A stretch of 64,000 nucleotides of DNA from Diphasiastrum complanatum (Eukaryota; Streptophyta; Lycopodiopsida; Lycopodiales; Lycopodiaceae), in NCBI GenBank assembly GCA_029204225.1, contig CM055111.1:31420848-31484847 (forward strand), in the 5' to 3' direction. Positions 1-10,859 of this stretch are shown here, piece by piece. Position 1 is the first letter of the stretch. The number at the start of each line of letters is the position of its first letter. Below the pieces are notes generated by a model that worked only from the letters and a program-made list of their open reading frames with translations, did not search any database and was not told where the DNA came from. Position numbers and translations under genes: made by a program.

Positions 1-121
1 ATATGAATCATGGCCTTATTTTATCTCAATAGCTTGCCAAGAACAACTACTTGGAGATAATATACGCTCCATGAATCAAGTAGTCAAGTGTCAATATGTT
101 GAAGTAGGGGGATTTCAACAC

Positions 122-124
<3 letters not shown>

Positions 125-156
<32 letters not shown>
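125..156. repeat. (TC)n microsatellite
   Basis: About 16 uninterrupted TC dinucleotides. The inverted-arm partner at 44316-44371 is about 28 AG units, so the locus changed length after the duplication. Confidence 0.95.
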
Positions 157-158
<2 letters not shown>

Positions 159-1129
159 GACAAACATTTCCAAATGATCACATTGTGCATTACATGGTAT
201 CAGAGCTTGCCTAAGGATGGATGACATGAATCATGCTTGATGAAAATAGCCTGAAAAAACAAGTTTTTGAGAGCTAGTTTGGACATAGTTTGCTATCAAG
301 TGGATTTTGAGATCAAAAGGGGTCAAAAACATGATGATTCCTTCTAGCCCGAGTACTGTACGGATAGAGGAGCTCAAACACATGTGAGATCACCAAAATT
401 TGAATGGTTGGTGTTAGCTGATCTTTTGGCATGATAAATCGTAAACTAGGGGGAAAATACCAAGTTGTTTTATCAGTTGTATAGAAATTTACTACATGCT
501 TAGTGTGACCGACAAACATTTTGCCCCGTATAGCCATAGCTAAAGGGGTCCTAGTCCGCCCAAAATGGACTATTGAGAAGTTTGATAAATAAATCAGCCT
601 TAGAAATGGCTGTGTAATTTTTGTTTTCCATAATCTTACCAAAACTTCGGTGGATTGCCAATGTAACCAGAGTTTTATATTAGGATAATATGATGTTTGA
701 TACTTTTTCAGGTTTTTGTCTTTCACCCAGCCCATGTGGAAATCAGAGACCGGCCAATATTTTCGATACACAATATTGCAAATATAAAAGTTGATGAGTC
801 AACTGCACAACATGGTTTCTCCATAGTTTGAAGATTAGTCCAAAATAGAGATTCACATAATTGTGAACTAATTTCTAGGACTAAAAAAGATTTGTCTAGG
901 CATATGACAGCTTTCGTTGATGATGGAGAGTCCAAACATCTGCCAGAATGCATTGAGAATTTTGAGTTTGTAGAACCCTAGCATAACATCATGGTTGAGG
1001 GATCTAATGGTCGAGAATTCAAATGAAATAATATTCCTTCCAGAATGACTGTCTCCTCCCCAAAAGTAGAGTATGTGCTTCCGACATAGAAGATTTTAGC
1101 TGCCAAGTATTATATGATTGTCATGATAG
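157..1129. other. Repeat block with a recurring 152-aa minus-strand ORF
   Basis: No recognisable gene. A minus-strand reading frame at 313-771 (152 codons) recurs at 43701-44159, and in shortened form at 52056-52429 and 62192-62503. A second small frame (723-953, 76 codons) recurs beside it in each copy. Neither product matches a family I recognise. Both lie just upstream of, and antisense to, the decayed gypsy integrase remnant in each copy, so they most likely belong to the old gypsy element or are fortuitous. The recurrence follows from block duplication and is not in itself evidence of coding selection. Confidence 0.5.
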
Positions 1130-2455
1130 TGGGACAACTAGGAATTCAAAAAACTACGAGATTTTTCGGAGGCAAATTTTTCCTAGTATGAAAAAGGACA
1201 TTCAACAATATGTGATTAGTTTTTTTGAAATATAAACTGGCAAACGAGAAAGTATATCCATGGATTTTATAGTATGCCTACCTAGGACCTAGAAAGGTCA
1301 TGATGACATATGAGTCATAGTTGATCATTTGACCATAATGGCTCACTTTGTTTTGACCAAAACAATCATTATAGCACTAAAACTAGTAAGGTTGTTCATA
1401 GACACATATTTTTATTATGTTACAATCATATTTTTGGCACAATCAATGACCAAAATAATAAGTTTGATGGGGATTTTTGGAGAGCAATATTCCATCACCT
1501 CCATACCAAATTGAATATGAGTACAACAAACCAACCACAATATCTACAACTAGACTTTCAAACAAAAAGGTGAAAGCAAACGATAGAGGATATGCTTTGT
1601 GCATACATCAGCAAAAAGCAAATTAATTGGAAGAATAGTCTTTGATAGTAGAGTTTTCTTATAATACTGCCAGACATTCAGCTACGAAATACAGACCATT
1701 TATGTTGATGTATGGTTTTCAGCCATGCTCACCCAGAGATGAAGCGTTCAAGCATGAAAAAGTTGAAATAGCCGAATAGAAGACCTAAACCAGATGGTAG
1801 AACATGGTAAAAGAAGCATGAAGCAAGCTGCTTAGGATCGAGCAAAACATTGTGTGGATTTGCACAAATGGGACATTCAGTTCTCTATTGGCAAAAACGT
1901 CTTTCTTAAAATTTCAGCTGACTCTAGAACTCTAAAAAAGAGAGTGTGTGCCAAGTCATCTCCTAGGTATTGTGGTCCTTCACCATTATTGGAAGAATAC
2001 AATGAGCTAGAACTTCCAAACAATACTAAAGACCATCCAGTATTTCATGTTAGCCAATACAGAGGCCCATAAATTCTCATCAACATCCACATGAACCAGA
2101 AAGCATTCTTAATTATAGGGAGATGAAATATTACACTCTATATCAAAAATAGTTGGTTAAGTGGAGGGATCTACCTGTTGAGAATTTCACTTTAGAGAGA
2201 GGTAGTGCTCCTTGCAAACTATTTTCAGATTTGGTCGTAGAGGACCGAGCCTGGCTCTCAAGGAGGAGGGAGTATTATGAGACCATAACTTGGGCTGATC
2301 CAAGGGATCCATTAGGTGTAACAAATCACTATAGAGCAAAGGGTAGTGTGAGAGATTTGCATGCATGCATACTTGGCAATAGGTATGAGGGCCAGCCTTG
2401 TTCCACAAGTCATATGCTTGACAATATCAAGGTCAAACAATTCAATAGCAATTAA
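1130..2455 (+). pseudogene. Decayed Ty3/gypsy integrase-chromodomain remnant, copy 1
   Basis: Conceptual translation in pieces resembles the C-terminal half of a gypsy pol. The order is a zinc-binding-like stretch (1150-1230), an integrase core with a FIVCLP-like start and IVDHLTIMAHF (1265-1380), a degenerate core (1440-1640), FSYNTARH and MLMYGFQPCSPR (1650-1740), then DHPVFHVSQ (2030-2060) and a chromodomain-like VKWRDLPVE (2155-2185). Many stops and frame changes separate these pieces, so no enzyme can be made. Other copies lie at 9640-9895, 27297-28245 joined to 34522-34800, 42022-43360, 52850-53510 and 61100-61800. Confidence 0.8.
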
Positions 2456-3394
2456 ATGGGACTCTCCACACAGTAGTAAATATATGCATGTAGCATGGAC
2501 AATAGGTGATAGTTAGGACTGCAGCTCCCATACAAACTCACACTAGTCTAGGAGGGACACTTTCTAAAAGAGAATGCATTGGGTGTTCCAGACTAGCTTT
2601 GTCTTCCTGTGGTTTCTCTCAACTAACAAAACACATTGTAATAGTTGATGTAGAATTGTTGGATGGTGCCTTGCCCAAAGAGATGAGCATATAATATTCA
2701 GTGTTTACAAATAATTTTAGGGTGGAAATCACATTAGTTAGTTGATTATATGACACAAACTTATTGTTTTTAGATTATTCAATGAGCCATGTCGACTGAT
2801 AAGGACCAAAATCATATGTTGCACAAATTTGAGCTATCTTAGCCATATATATGAAATTTGAGCTATCTAATTGTCTTAAATTCAAGATTCCTTTGATTTA
2901 ATTACTCAATGGGTGATAAGGGCCAAAATTGAGTGATGTCATCAAATTTGGATTATCTCATGTGGTAGGGATAGATTTTATCTATAAAAGGTTGAACTCA
3001 AGCAATCTAGATGTACTAAACTCGATATTGGTCAATGAGCCTATTTTGAGTCGATCCTTGGCAGAGGAACTAAAGTGGATTATGGCTCCATGTGAACAAC
3101 AATGGAAGGAGCACAAGAGCAAGCTAGAGCAACTATCCACATGAACACCAATTGGAGGAGAGCTAGAGCAAGCTATGTGTTTGGTTGTACAACCAATGTC
3201 CATAGAAAGAAGTTATATGAAAACTTTGTTGGAATTCGATGCTTAGTCTTAAATCCATTTGTTAATGAGCATCTTGAAAACTTTACAAGACCAAGAAAAT
3301 AGAAGGCTCGAGTTTTTTCTTAAGGAAAAATTCCAACCCTAGGTCGGGTCGGATCGGTTTGGATTTTTTCGAACCTTCACTAATGATTTTCGAC
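2456..3394 (+). other. Non-coding tail of the old gypsy block
   Basis: AT-rich sequence with short frames (2506-2694, 2929-3144) that recur only because the block is duplicated (27064-27246, 41783-41971, 41333-41548). No product recognised. It may include the 3' UTR or LTR of the decayed gypsy element, but I could not define LTR edges. Confidence 0.5.
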
Positions 3395-3399
3395 AAACT

Positions 3400-3525
3400 T
3401 CAGTAAGTGTATCTTCTTGGGATACAATGAGGAATAGAAAGCTTATAGACTATATGATCTTACAAGCATGAAGAGGATTATTAGTCGGCATGTGATGTTT
3501 GATGTGGATCACATGCCTCATGTGG
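3400..3525 (+). pseudogene. Copia integrase C-terminal fragment
   Basis: The plus-strand frame reads SKCIFLGYNEE, a stop, then KAYRLYDLTSMKRIISRHV and MFDVD. This matches the conserved copia motif just before RT (KCIFLGY...KAYRLYD...SRDVVFDE). One in-frame TAG and the absence of flanking RT show it is a relic. Its inverted copy is at about 40965-41080. This is a different superfamily from the neighbouring gypsy remnant, so the block is a composite of at least two old elements. Confidence 0.75.
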
Positions 3526-3529
3526 TGAA

Positions 3530-4261
3530 ACATGAGAAGGAAGGAACAATTGAATTCATCCCAATACTTGATTCAAAGCATGAAAAACCTTAATCCAACT
3601 TGGAAGATGCTCATGATGATCATATGGATTATAAAGTCCTCACACACAGGATACTAGTCTAAGCATACCGATAGAAGCACCAACACAAGGGAACGGGTGG
3701 TGGATAAACCAGCCCAACCAAACCTAGATCTTACAGATCTAGCCCCCGGGATCAGTCACAATCATGGAAAGAGAAATCACACTAGCAGCATGTAGCTACC
3801 AATCACAAAATCAAGCATACACTAGTGAGAGCCCAATAGGTATACTTATACCCTCCAAGGGCCCATGTACAACTAGTAGTGCATTGTGACACCTCACTGG
3901 ACACCTCTGCAGCCTATTTGGGCCACGTCATCCAATTCCCTAATGACTCACTGATAGACCTATATGAACTCCACCACCATGTGTTTAGGCCTACAATCAT
4001 TAATTATGACCATGTACTCATAAGGGCCCCAATTCCCTTATAGTCATGATTACCTGTCACTAGTGTGGACACGCTACCCAAGACCAGTCATGGGCATGAC
4101 ATGGATGATCAAATGGTTGATCAAGACAAGGAATGTGATGAGACAAGGAAGTGGAAGGAAGAAGGAAAATTGAGCTACAATTGTCCGGTTCTCAAGGTTC
4201 ATCTAATTTCATTCACTTTTGAGTGGTGTGTACTCTTCATTACCCCAGTAACCACAACATA
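3530..4261. other. No recognisable gene
   Basis: Unique-looking sequence with short broken frames, the longest being 65 codons at 4065-4262. I see no domain, splice structure or repeat beyond membership of IR1. Confidence 0.5.
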
Positions 4262-5470
4262 GATTGTTGATGCCTCTTGGTACACCTCTTGGTACAATGC
4301 ATCCTTTATGTCCATCTTCAAGATATACCACATTATAGATTGCAGAAGTTTCTTGCATCATTTACACATGTTTCTTGCATCTTTGGCGTGTTGTTGATTT
4401 ATGTTGAGCTTCAATATAAACCACATTACAGATTGTTGATGCTTCCTTGTACAACACATCTTCAGTGTGTCCCTAATTTTTTTTGAGCTTCAATATGAAC
4501 CACAATATGGATTGTTGATGCTTATGGGTACAACACATCTCTGGTGTGTTGTTGTTGTATGTCAAGCTTCGGTATAAACCACAGTATGGATTATGGATTC
4601 TTTGTACAACACGCCTTCAATGTGTTGCTACTTTTTGTTGAGCTTCAATATGAACCACAATATGGATTGTTGATGCTTCTGGGTACAATGCAATGCGTCT
4701 TTGATGTCTTTGCTTCAGTACAAACTACAATAACCACATTGGAGATCGCAAGGTGCTTCTTGGTACAACACATCCTTCGATGTGTTGCTGCTTTTTTTTG
4801 AGCTTCAATATGAACTATAGTATGGATTGCTGATGCACCTTGGTGCAACACATCTTTGATGTGTTGCTACTTCCTATTGAGCTTATGTACAAACCACAAT
4901 AACCACAGTAGAGATTGTAGATACTTCAGGATACATCACATCCTTTGATGTGTTGTTGTTTTATATCGAGCTTCAACATGAACCACAATATGGATTGCCA
5001 ACATGTCTTCCATGTGTTGCTAGTTCATGTTGCTTTTTGGTACAACACATCCTTGGTGTGTTGTTGCTGCATGTCGAGCTTCAATATGAACCATAGTATG
5101 GATTGCTAATGCTTCTTGGTACAACACATCTTTGATATGTTGCTACTTCATGTTGAGCTTCAGTATAAACCACAATAATCATGGTAGAGAACACAGATGC
5201 TTCTTGGTACAACACACCCTTGATGTGTTGTTGTTTTATGTCGAACTTCAATATAAATCATAGTATGATTGTTGATGCTTCTTGGTACAACATGACTTTA
5301 ATGTGTTGCTACTTTCTGTTAAGCTTCAGTATAAACCATATTATGGATCTACGATGCTTCTCGGCACAACAAATCCTCGATGTATTGTCACTACTTTTCT
5401 TTAGCTTCAGTATAGATGATAATGTGGCTACCTGACATTTCTTGGTACAACACATCCTTTGGTATGGGAT
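4262..5470. repeat. ~80-90 bp minisatellite array
   Basis: About fourteen degenerate head-to-tail units. Each has GATGCTTCTTGGTACAACAC, then a variable TTGATGTGTTGCTGCTT-like part, then GAGCTTCAATATGAACCACA and a TATGGATTG spacer. Unit starts fall near 4267, 4436, 4516, 4585, 4671, 4753, 4830, 4918, 5026, 5108, 5195, 5274, 5354 and 5440. Short frames through it (for example 4544-4801, 5181-5435) are by-products of the period. The inverted partner is 39005-40215. Confidence 0.9.
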
Positions 5471-5965
5471 CTAACATGATCAATAGCAAAAAACAAATAT
5501 ATCAATGGCAAGATGTTAGTGGTTCACTACTTTGCTCTACCTCGATACTCAAAATAACCATTCATGTGGCCTAGTTGTGCAAAAATTTGCCTACTCTTAA
5601 CAAGGGCCAATATTTGTTTTCATATCTTGAGTGATCTATTGTTTGTTTCATCATGAAGGCCATCATTTGTTTTCATGTCCTAAGAGCCATCATCAGGTGC
5701 CAAATTGCCTGATCGCACTTGATGGGCATTAAGTATGGACAAATCATGGATAGTGGATAGATAGTTACATGCTCCCATGTGACTCGATTGTTTTGGGTAT
5801 AGAAGAGAGGGTGAATGATGGGAAATGCTCAAGAAAACAATCATACACTTATAACTGAGCCTTGGGTGACAGATGGATTCACTGGCTTGTGAAATCGCAA
5901 AGCTATGTAGTCGATAAAAACCAATCTTCATTTGCTTGTTTTGTGTATGTGTATGCACATGCATG
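5471..5965. other. No recognisable gene
   Basis: Single-copy-like DNA within IR1. The minus-strand frame 5680-5970 ends in the CA microsatellite and shows no domain. Nothing else seen. Confidence 0.45.
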
Positions 5966-6121
5966 TGCATGCGCGTGCCTGTGTGTGTGTGTGTGTTTTG
6001 CGGGGGGGGGGGGGGGGTATGCTAGGGGAATAGACATAAATTTTATTAGTGACTTTTGTGACATGACTTTGTCCTGTGTTCGTTTATTACTCCGTTGTGA
6101 AATAGTCTATTGTGGATGTGA

Positions 6122-6200
<79 letters not shown>
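5966..6200. repeat. Compound microsatellite: (GT)n, G16, (CT)n(CA)n
   Basis: GT repeat at about 5979-5996, a run of 16 G at 6002-6017, (CT)n at 6122-6148 and (CA)n at 6148-6199. Partner copies are 38219-38358 with a C-run at 38463-38475, and 46930-47152. Tract lengths differ strongly between copies: about 80, 140 and 40 bp for the joined CT/CA tract. Frames read through it are low-complexity artefacts. Confidence 0.95.
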
Positions 6201-6201
<1 letters not shown>

Positions 6202-6719
6202 CCCTGGACTTGGGACGGAGTATACACAAATCATGTTTGTGAATTGTATGACATAACTTTTTAGTGTGTGTGCTTGTTGCTTGGGTGTGTATACCCTAAA
6301 CCTCTCTATTCGTTCCGTGTCGAAACAATCCCCTATCAAACCCACGAAAATCAAACTAGAATAGATGCGGCTTATTCTAGATTTATTTGAATGCTTTGCA
6401 ATTCTTTCATTGGAAGAACTTACAATTGTGGTTCCCTTACAAGTTTTAAATTCTGTGTGACATGACTTTGAACAGTGGCTACCCTATAAGGGGTGTCTGA
6501 ATATTAGATGGATCGGCCTACCTCAAAACCAAAAGTGCCTCGAAAACATGTGGGGGAGAGCGAGTAAATATACCTCATTCACTATTTGCACTGGTCTTGC
6601 CTAAAAGGCTGCTTGTAAATGAGGGACTTTCCTTAAATGTGATCACCTTAGAATGTGGGATGACTCCAAAACAACGCTACTTTGAGCAAGAGGTCTTCCC
6701 AAAACCAATACATTTATTT
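6201..6719. other. No recognisable gene
   Basis: Sequence conserved with 37740-38215 (inverted) and 46430-46925. No coding pattern, RNA gene or repeat seen. Confidence 0.45.
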
Positions 6720-7480
6720 GTTGGACTTGCATTCTTTAGAACTTTTGGTATCTTGCATTTATACATTTTTTAGATATTAGTCTATTGGACCCTTACATTT
6801 TTAGGGTTGTCTATGTCTTGAATTTTTACAGTTTCAGTGGTTTTAGTCTTTAGGACCCATGGATATTAGGGCTTTCAAATGTCTTGAATTTTTACATTTT
6901 TTATGCTTTTCATCTTTTTGATGCATGAATTTTAACTTTTTTAGGCTTTTAATATTATAATCCCTAGCAGTTTTTAGGACTTTCAATGTCTTCAATTAAT
7001 CTCATTTTTTGGGCTTTTAATATTTTAATTCCTATGATTTTTAAGGGCTTTTAATTTGATGAGATATGCGTCCGGGGGCTTTTGGCCATTTTTGCGCCCG
7101 CATCGGGCGCCCGGGCGCGTCCATGTATGACCCTTGGAGGTGTTCAAATTTTTTTTTACTAAAAAATACAAGTAAAAAAATTAAAAAAAACAAATTTGTG
7201 CCCACCCCGGACGCGTCCACCCTTGGACGTGCCCGGGAGCGCCCACGCCCACTTCCAGGCTCGCGTCCGAGCACGCGTTTGCCCCCAACCCCCGCTTCCT
7301 TAGAATTTGATGAATTTGCATTTTCTTAGGACTTTTAATGTTTTCATTTTGACATTTTGTGGGCTTTTAATTTGCTTAAATTCTACATTTAGGGTTCTAT
7401 TTAAGGGTTTAATGTATTTAGTTTTCCTTTTTACATTTTATTCGTGCTTCTAATTTGTTGTGCTTTTACATTTTATTGAT
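6720..7480. repeat. AT-rich degenerate repeat around a GC-rich island
   Basis: The AT-rich part repeats a loose unit of about 55-65 bp built around TTTTTAGGGCTTTTAATATT. In the middle, 7062-7300, sits an abrupt GC- and CpG-rich block with GTCCGGGGGC, GCGCCCGGGCGCGTCC, GACGCGTCC and GCCCGGGAGCGCC, split by a run of T/A at 7147-7190. The halves on either side of that A/T run are partly complementary. Copies: 37105-37345 (inverted) and 45800-46025. Frames 7041-7274 and 7066-7329 cross the block but show no domain. Confidence 0.75.
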
Positions 7481-7924
7481 GTTTTGATGTATTTTTAGAT
7501 AAAAATAAAGTATTCATAAATTGGGATACAATGTCATAAGAAAAATGTGAATTGCAAATGCATATCTTTCATAATTTGGGATTACCTACATGACAATGCA
7601 AGTTTTCTTAGGTGTTCATAAATTGTGTGTGAATACCTACATCACAATCTAACTTTACCTACATATTCATAATTTTTTCAAAATAGAAAAAATGTGAATT
7701 ACATATACATTTCTTTATCATTGACATTTACCTAGATATCAATACAAGTTTTCCTACATAGGTTGAACCAATTTCCTAGTTTAAAATTCTTGGAGATCCA
7801 TTGCAAGTAGCGAAACATTTCCCTACTTGGACACTCCAAAAGCCCCCATATTGAAATGGGAAAATCGTTGTTGAACTAGGAAATTTTGGGATTTCCCCAT
7901 ATGGAGAATGGTTTCATTTTTCTT

Positions 7925-8060
7925 GTGATGCATGCCATACAGCTCCAGAACTACCTATCTTTTATAGTCTTGTACCATCTACCAATATCTATATATCCTT
8001 CCATTTTATATCCCACAAACCAAGCTAATTATTTCCTATCCAACTTGGAGCACAAATTTC
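7925..8060 (+). repeat. Direct repeat flanking YSL segment (outer copy)
   Basis: About 130 bp starting at GCATGCCATACAGCTCCAGA, nearly identical and in the same orientation as 9468-9600. The pair brackets the YSL exon 1-2 segment. The equivalent pair in the other arm is 36360-36490 and 34835-34955. A single copy without YSL is at about 45045-45170. Confidence 0.85.
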
Positions 8061-8428
8061 TTGGATATTTGTATCTAATAATCTCATTCAAATGGTCTGA
8101 ATTTTCAAGTTTATGACATTAAACCAAGATTATTTTGCTAGTATGTGTCCACAAACCTCAAGGTTTCAAAATTCAGCTACCTCAAATTTCTAATTAAAAA
8201 CCAAGTACTTTAACATACTTACCCCCTTCCATCACAAATTACTAGGATATTATGCTAGTATGCCATATACAAACCTATTGGTCTAATCTATAAACTGATC
8301 ATAAACCAAGTTTGATACTTATGCATGTTAATCAATTTCTCTACTCCCTCTCCTTGCCTCATGAAATCACTAGCTACGACTAATTTAACAAATCAACTGA
8401 TGAGCCACAAAGTGTGTAATAACCTAAC

Positions 8429-9302
8429 CTTTCGGAGAGGAACAAGCACCAAGACGCCAAGGAAACTGACGGTGAAGAGAAATGCAATGATCCATCCCAG
8501 CGAAAGTTTGTTGACATCATCTGCGTGATTTCTAGGATAGTCTGGTCCAATGCGGTTGTAGGTTTTTGGGTCCAGGCCCAGCATATACGACCCGAATCCT
8601 CCTGGGAGGGTAACGTATATACAGGAAGAAAGTTCAGTCACCACGCACAAATCGAATCAATGCAGAAGAAAGTACGCTACACTAGTCTGTCAAATTTAGA
8701 CTTGATCATTCAAGCATATTACCACTGAAAGCCAGGCCATAGCACGCAACCACGTAGGTTTGAATGACAGTGTTCTCCTGTCGAGTGAAGGGTTTGCTCG
8801 AAAACCCCAGGTTGGACGTGATTGCGATCCATGATCGAATGAAAAAATATCCAAGCAATCCAGCGGACACATTCAGCGATGGGATGACTCCCACTGTCAG
8901 GCTCAGTTTGTGGGTTATGATGGAGAAGAAACCTCCTAGCACCACGCTTTCAACTAGCGACCTGATGGTGATTTGTTCCCACCAAGGAGGCACTGCAGTT
9001 TCAGCACATTCCTCCACAGAGAACTGCTCATCGCCCTTCCCATTAAGTCCACTGGTGAGCTGCTTGGAGCTGTCAGCATGCTGCCACTGCCCATCCGATC
9101 CGCCTTTCTTGTTGACGTATTTTAACCCATCCTTTGCATCCTTATCATCATAATGATAATGATAATCATTCAGGTTTTTTACATCTGCCTCTGCCCTGGC
9201 CGTTCCCTGCGATTGCGAGAACTGGTGAACATCCTTTGTGCGATGCCCACCACCCTCCAGTTCCATATTGCTGTTTTGCATCTCAACCGCCATCAAGCTC
9301 AT
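8429..9302 (-). pseudogene. Yellow Stripe-Like transporter, exons 1-2 (minus-strand copy)
   Basis: YSL proteins are plant OPT-family membrane carriers that move metal-nicotianamine chelates. Exon 1 (9302-8723, 193 codons plus one base) has an acidic, His/Asp-rich N-terminus, then PPWWEQITIRSLV (about residues 105-117), two hydrophobic segments, LNVSAGLLGYFF and the family signature FTRQENTVIQT. The donor is AGTG/GTAATA. Exon 2 (8601-8429) follows an acceptor TCCCAG with GGFGSYMLGLD, LGWIIAFLF and VPLRK, ending at AAAG/GTTAGG. The phases match (1 then 0) and the frame is open throughout. No exon 3 follows on this strand before more repeat DNA, so it is annotated as a fragment. A complete protein would be roughly three times as long. 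Compared with the other arm it has Y instead of the usual C in the TC/YVVACYG motif and E instead of V in LVESVV. Confidence 0.85.
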
Positions 9303-9467
9303 GAAAATTTACTGAAAGCAAGATATAGTCAGAAGCTGCTGCTTGTATTGATCAGTCACTAACTCCTCCTCTTTCGATCATGCTCATGCGTTGGGCTGAG
9401 GCTGATCATTCCTCCGCACCCAGTTAAATGAGTGTAATTAGCGCTCATGTGGAGCACTCACCACATG
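9303..9467 (-). promoter_or_regulatory. Region upstream of the YSL start
   Basis: The ~165 bp upstream of the YSL ATG may hold the 5' UTR or proximal promoter, and it is conserved with 34956-35114. I could not pick out a convincing TATA box. The repeat bounding it begins at 9468, so any promoter carried along is short. Confidence 0.3.
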
Positions 9468-9600
9468 CATGCCATACAGCTGCAGAACTACCTATCTTTT
9501 ATAGTCTTGTACCATCTATCAATATCTATATATCCTTCCATTTTATATCCCACAAACCAAGCTAATTAATTCCTATTCAACTTGGAGCACACTATAGATA
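9468..9600 (+). repeat. Direct repeat flanking YSL segment (inner copy)
   Basis: Same orientation and nearly the same sequence as 7925-8060, differing at a few bases (for example CTGCAG versus CTCCAG near the start). It ends where it joins the decayed gypsy block. See the outer copy for the argument. Confidence 0.85.
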
Positions 9601-9639
9601 GGTGGATTGTTACAACCTTTCTAAAATATAAACCGGCAA

Positions 9640-9895
9640 ACGGCAAAGTATATCCATGGATTTTATAGTATGCCTACCTAGGACCTAGAAAGGTGATGAT
9701 GACAAATGAGTCATAGTTGATCATTTGACCATAATGGCTCACTTTGTTTTGACCAAAACAATCATTGTAGCACTAGAATTAGCAAGGTTGTTCATAGACA
9801 TGCTATTTTTATTATGTTACAAACATCTTTTTGGCACAATCAATGACCAAAATAATAAGTTTGATGGGGAATTTTGGAGAGCACTATTCCATCAC
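9640..9895 (+). pseudogene. Decayed gypsy integrase core, cut by gypsy LTR insertion
   Basis: Reads a degenerate SMDFI start at about 9655, then LTIMAHFVLTKTII and FDGEFWRALFHH, the same integrase core relic as copy 1. It stops at ATCAC (9891-9895), exactly where the inverted gypsy LTR begins. ATCAC is the reverse complement of the GTGAT target duplication in the other arm. The remainder of this relic lies on the far side of the intact gypsy element, at 27297-28245. Confidence 0.82.
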
Positions 9896-10859
9896 TGTTG
9901 CGCCGGCGCCTCAAAGGGCGCTGGGACTTGAGCGGTTTCCCCAACACGCGCTTAAGTCTAACATTCATCCATCATGCACTTACATAAAAGCCAACTCAGA
10001 AACGTAACAAGCTTTAAAGAAAACTGGAATCCCAACCAACCCGAAAGCCAACTCAGAATCCGTCCCCAAAAGGTAACCAAAGGCAAAGACAAGCCACACA
10101 TGAAACCCAAGGCATAGTGGTCGCCAAACTGACCAATTGGCATAGCGGCAAGTCCCATGTCGATGACAGGGACCCTTAGGCGCCAGCGACGCAAAAAGGT
10201 TGTAGTAAGGGTCCTTCCACTTGGACCAGTCCCGGAGGCGAAACCGAAATGATAATCATGCCCAAGGATCAACTTTATTAGATTTGGAAGAGGTTACATT
10301 CATACATAGACTGACCGGTCTCGGGGCCACCAACACGTGCTGGGCATTGTGCCTGGCTCGTGCTGGTAGAGGGAGCTGAGACCTGGCGACTGGATTCCTG
10401 GCGCTGGTTGAGCTGCCCAAGTTTCTGTCTGCCGGACTCCCCCTATAGTTCTGCTGTGATTCGGCGCACCCCCTCTGTTCTGAAACATAGTGCTTTCTGG
10501 TAAAGCACGCTTTTTGGGACTTAGTTTTTATTTTGCTGATTAAGCTTGGCAAGCCTGGCAGAATCAGTCTGGCTCCCGGACATGGGTCCCGGGAGCCGTT
10601 CCGGTGGCAAAATCAACTTGCTTCCTGACTAGACCATGACTCGTGCTCCAGAGCTAGCTCATGACTTGTGACTACTTGACTGGCTCACCACAGGTCGGAG
10701 GCTCAGTCCTTGACGTTCTAACTTGCTTTGGGACCTTAGGGAGTGTCACCCCTTAGAGTCTTACAGGGCACGTTGGGTGCACCTGAGTCAGCTTTACAAC
10801 ATCCTCCCCTCGTTTGAAAAAGCTGATGTCCTCATCAGGGCCAAACTAGACCTAGGACG
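9896..10859 (-). mobile_element. Gypsy LTR and start of its adjoining 3' region (left-arm copy)
   Basis: 9896-10801 is an inverted LTR (906 bp) beginning TGTTGTAAAGC at 10801 and ending ...CGCAACA at 9896. It matches the 918-919 bp LTRs at 28246-29163 and 33603-34521. 10802-10859 matches the polypurine tract and sequence just upstream of the 3' LTR. The element body was later split at 10859/16431 by the copia element and is truncated at 16629. Short frames in the LTR (9958-10272, 10256-10552) recur in every LTR and have no domain. Confidence 0.92.

Noticed and set aside
313-771. 152-codon recurring ORF as a novel conserved gene
   Set aside because: All copies sit inside the same duplicated TE block; two of four are truncated and no independent evidence of selection is visible.
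4262-5470. Possible CRISPR array
   Set aside because: Units are degenerate, 80-90 bp, head-to-tail without conserved repeat plus unique spacer pattern; this is a plant nuclear minisatellite.
5862-6354. Overlapping long frames on both strands with Ser-Leu, His-Thr and Arg-Glu runs
   Set aside because: They read straight through (CT)n(CA)n and GT microsatellites; dinucleotide repeats are open in several frames. The same holds for 38064-38543 and 46775-47180.
7041-7329. Arg/Pro/Gly-rich ORFs through the GC island as a possible host exon
   Set aside because: Open frames on both strands are explained by GC-rich composition; no domain, start context or splice signals, and the frame differs among copies.
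8764-9153. 129-codon plus-strand frame opposite YSL exon 1 (and 35265-35654 minus)
   Set aside because: Antisense shadow of the YSL coding exon.
9958-10552. ORFs of 98-104 codons with Trp/Gly-rich sequence recurring at 28495-29032 and 33852-34404
   Set aside because: They lie wholly within the gypsy LTR; recurrence is LTR identity, not coding conservation.
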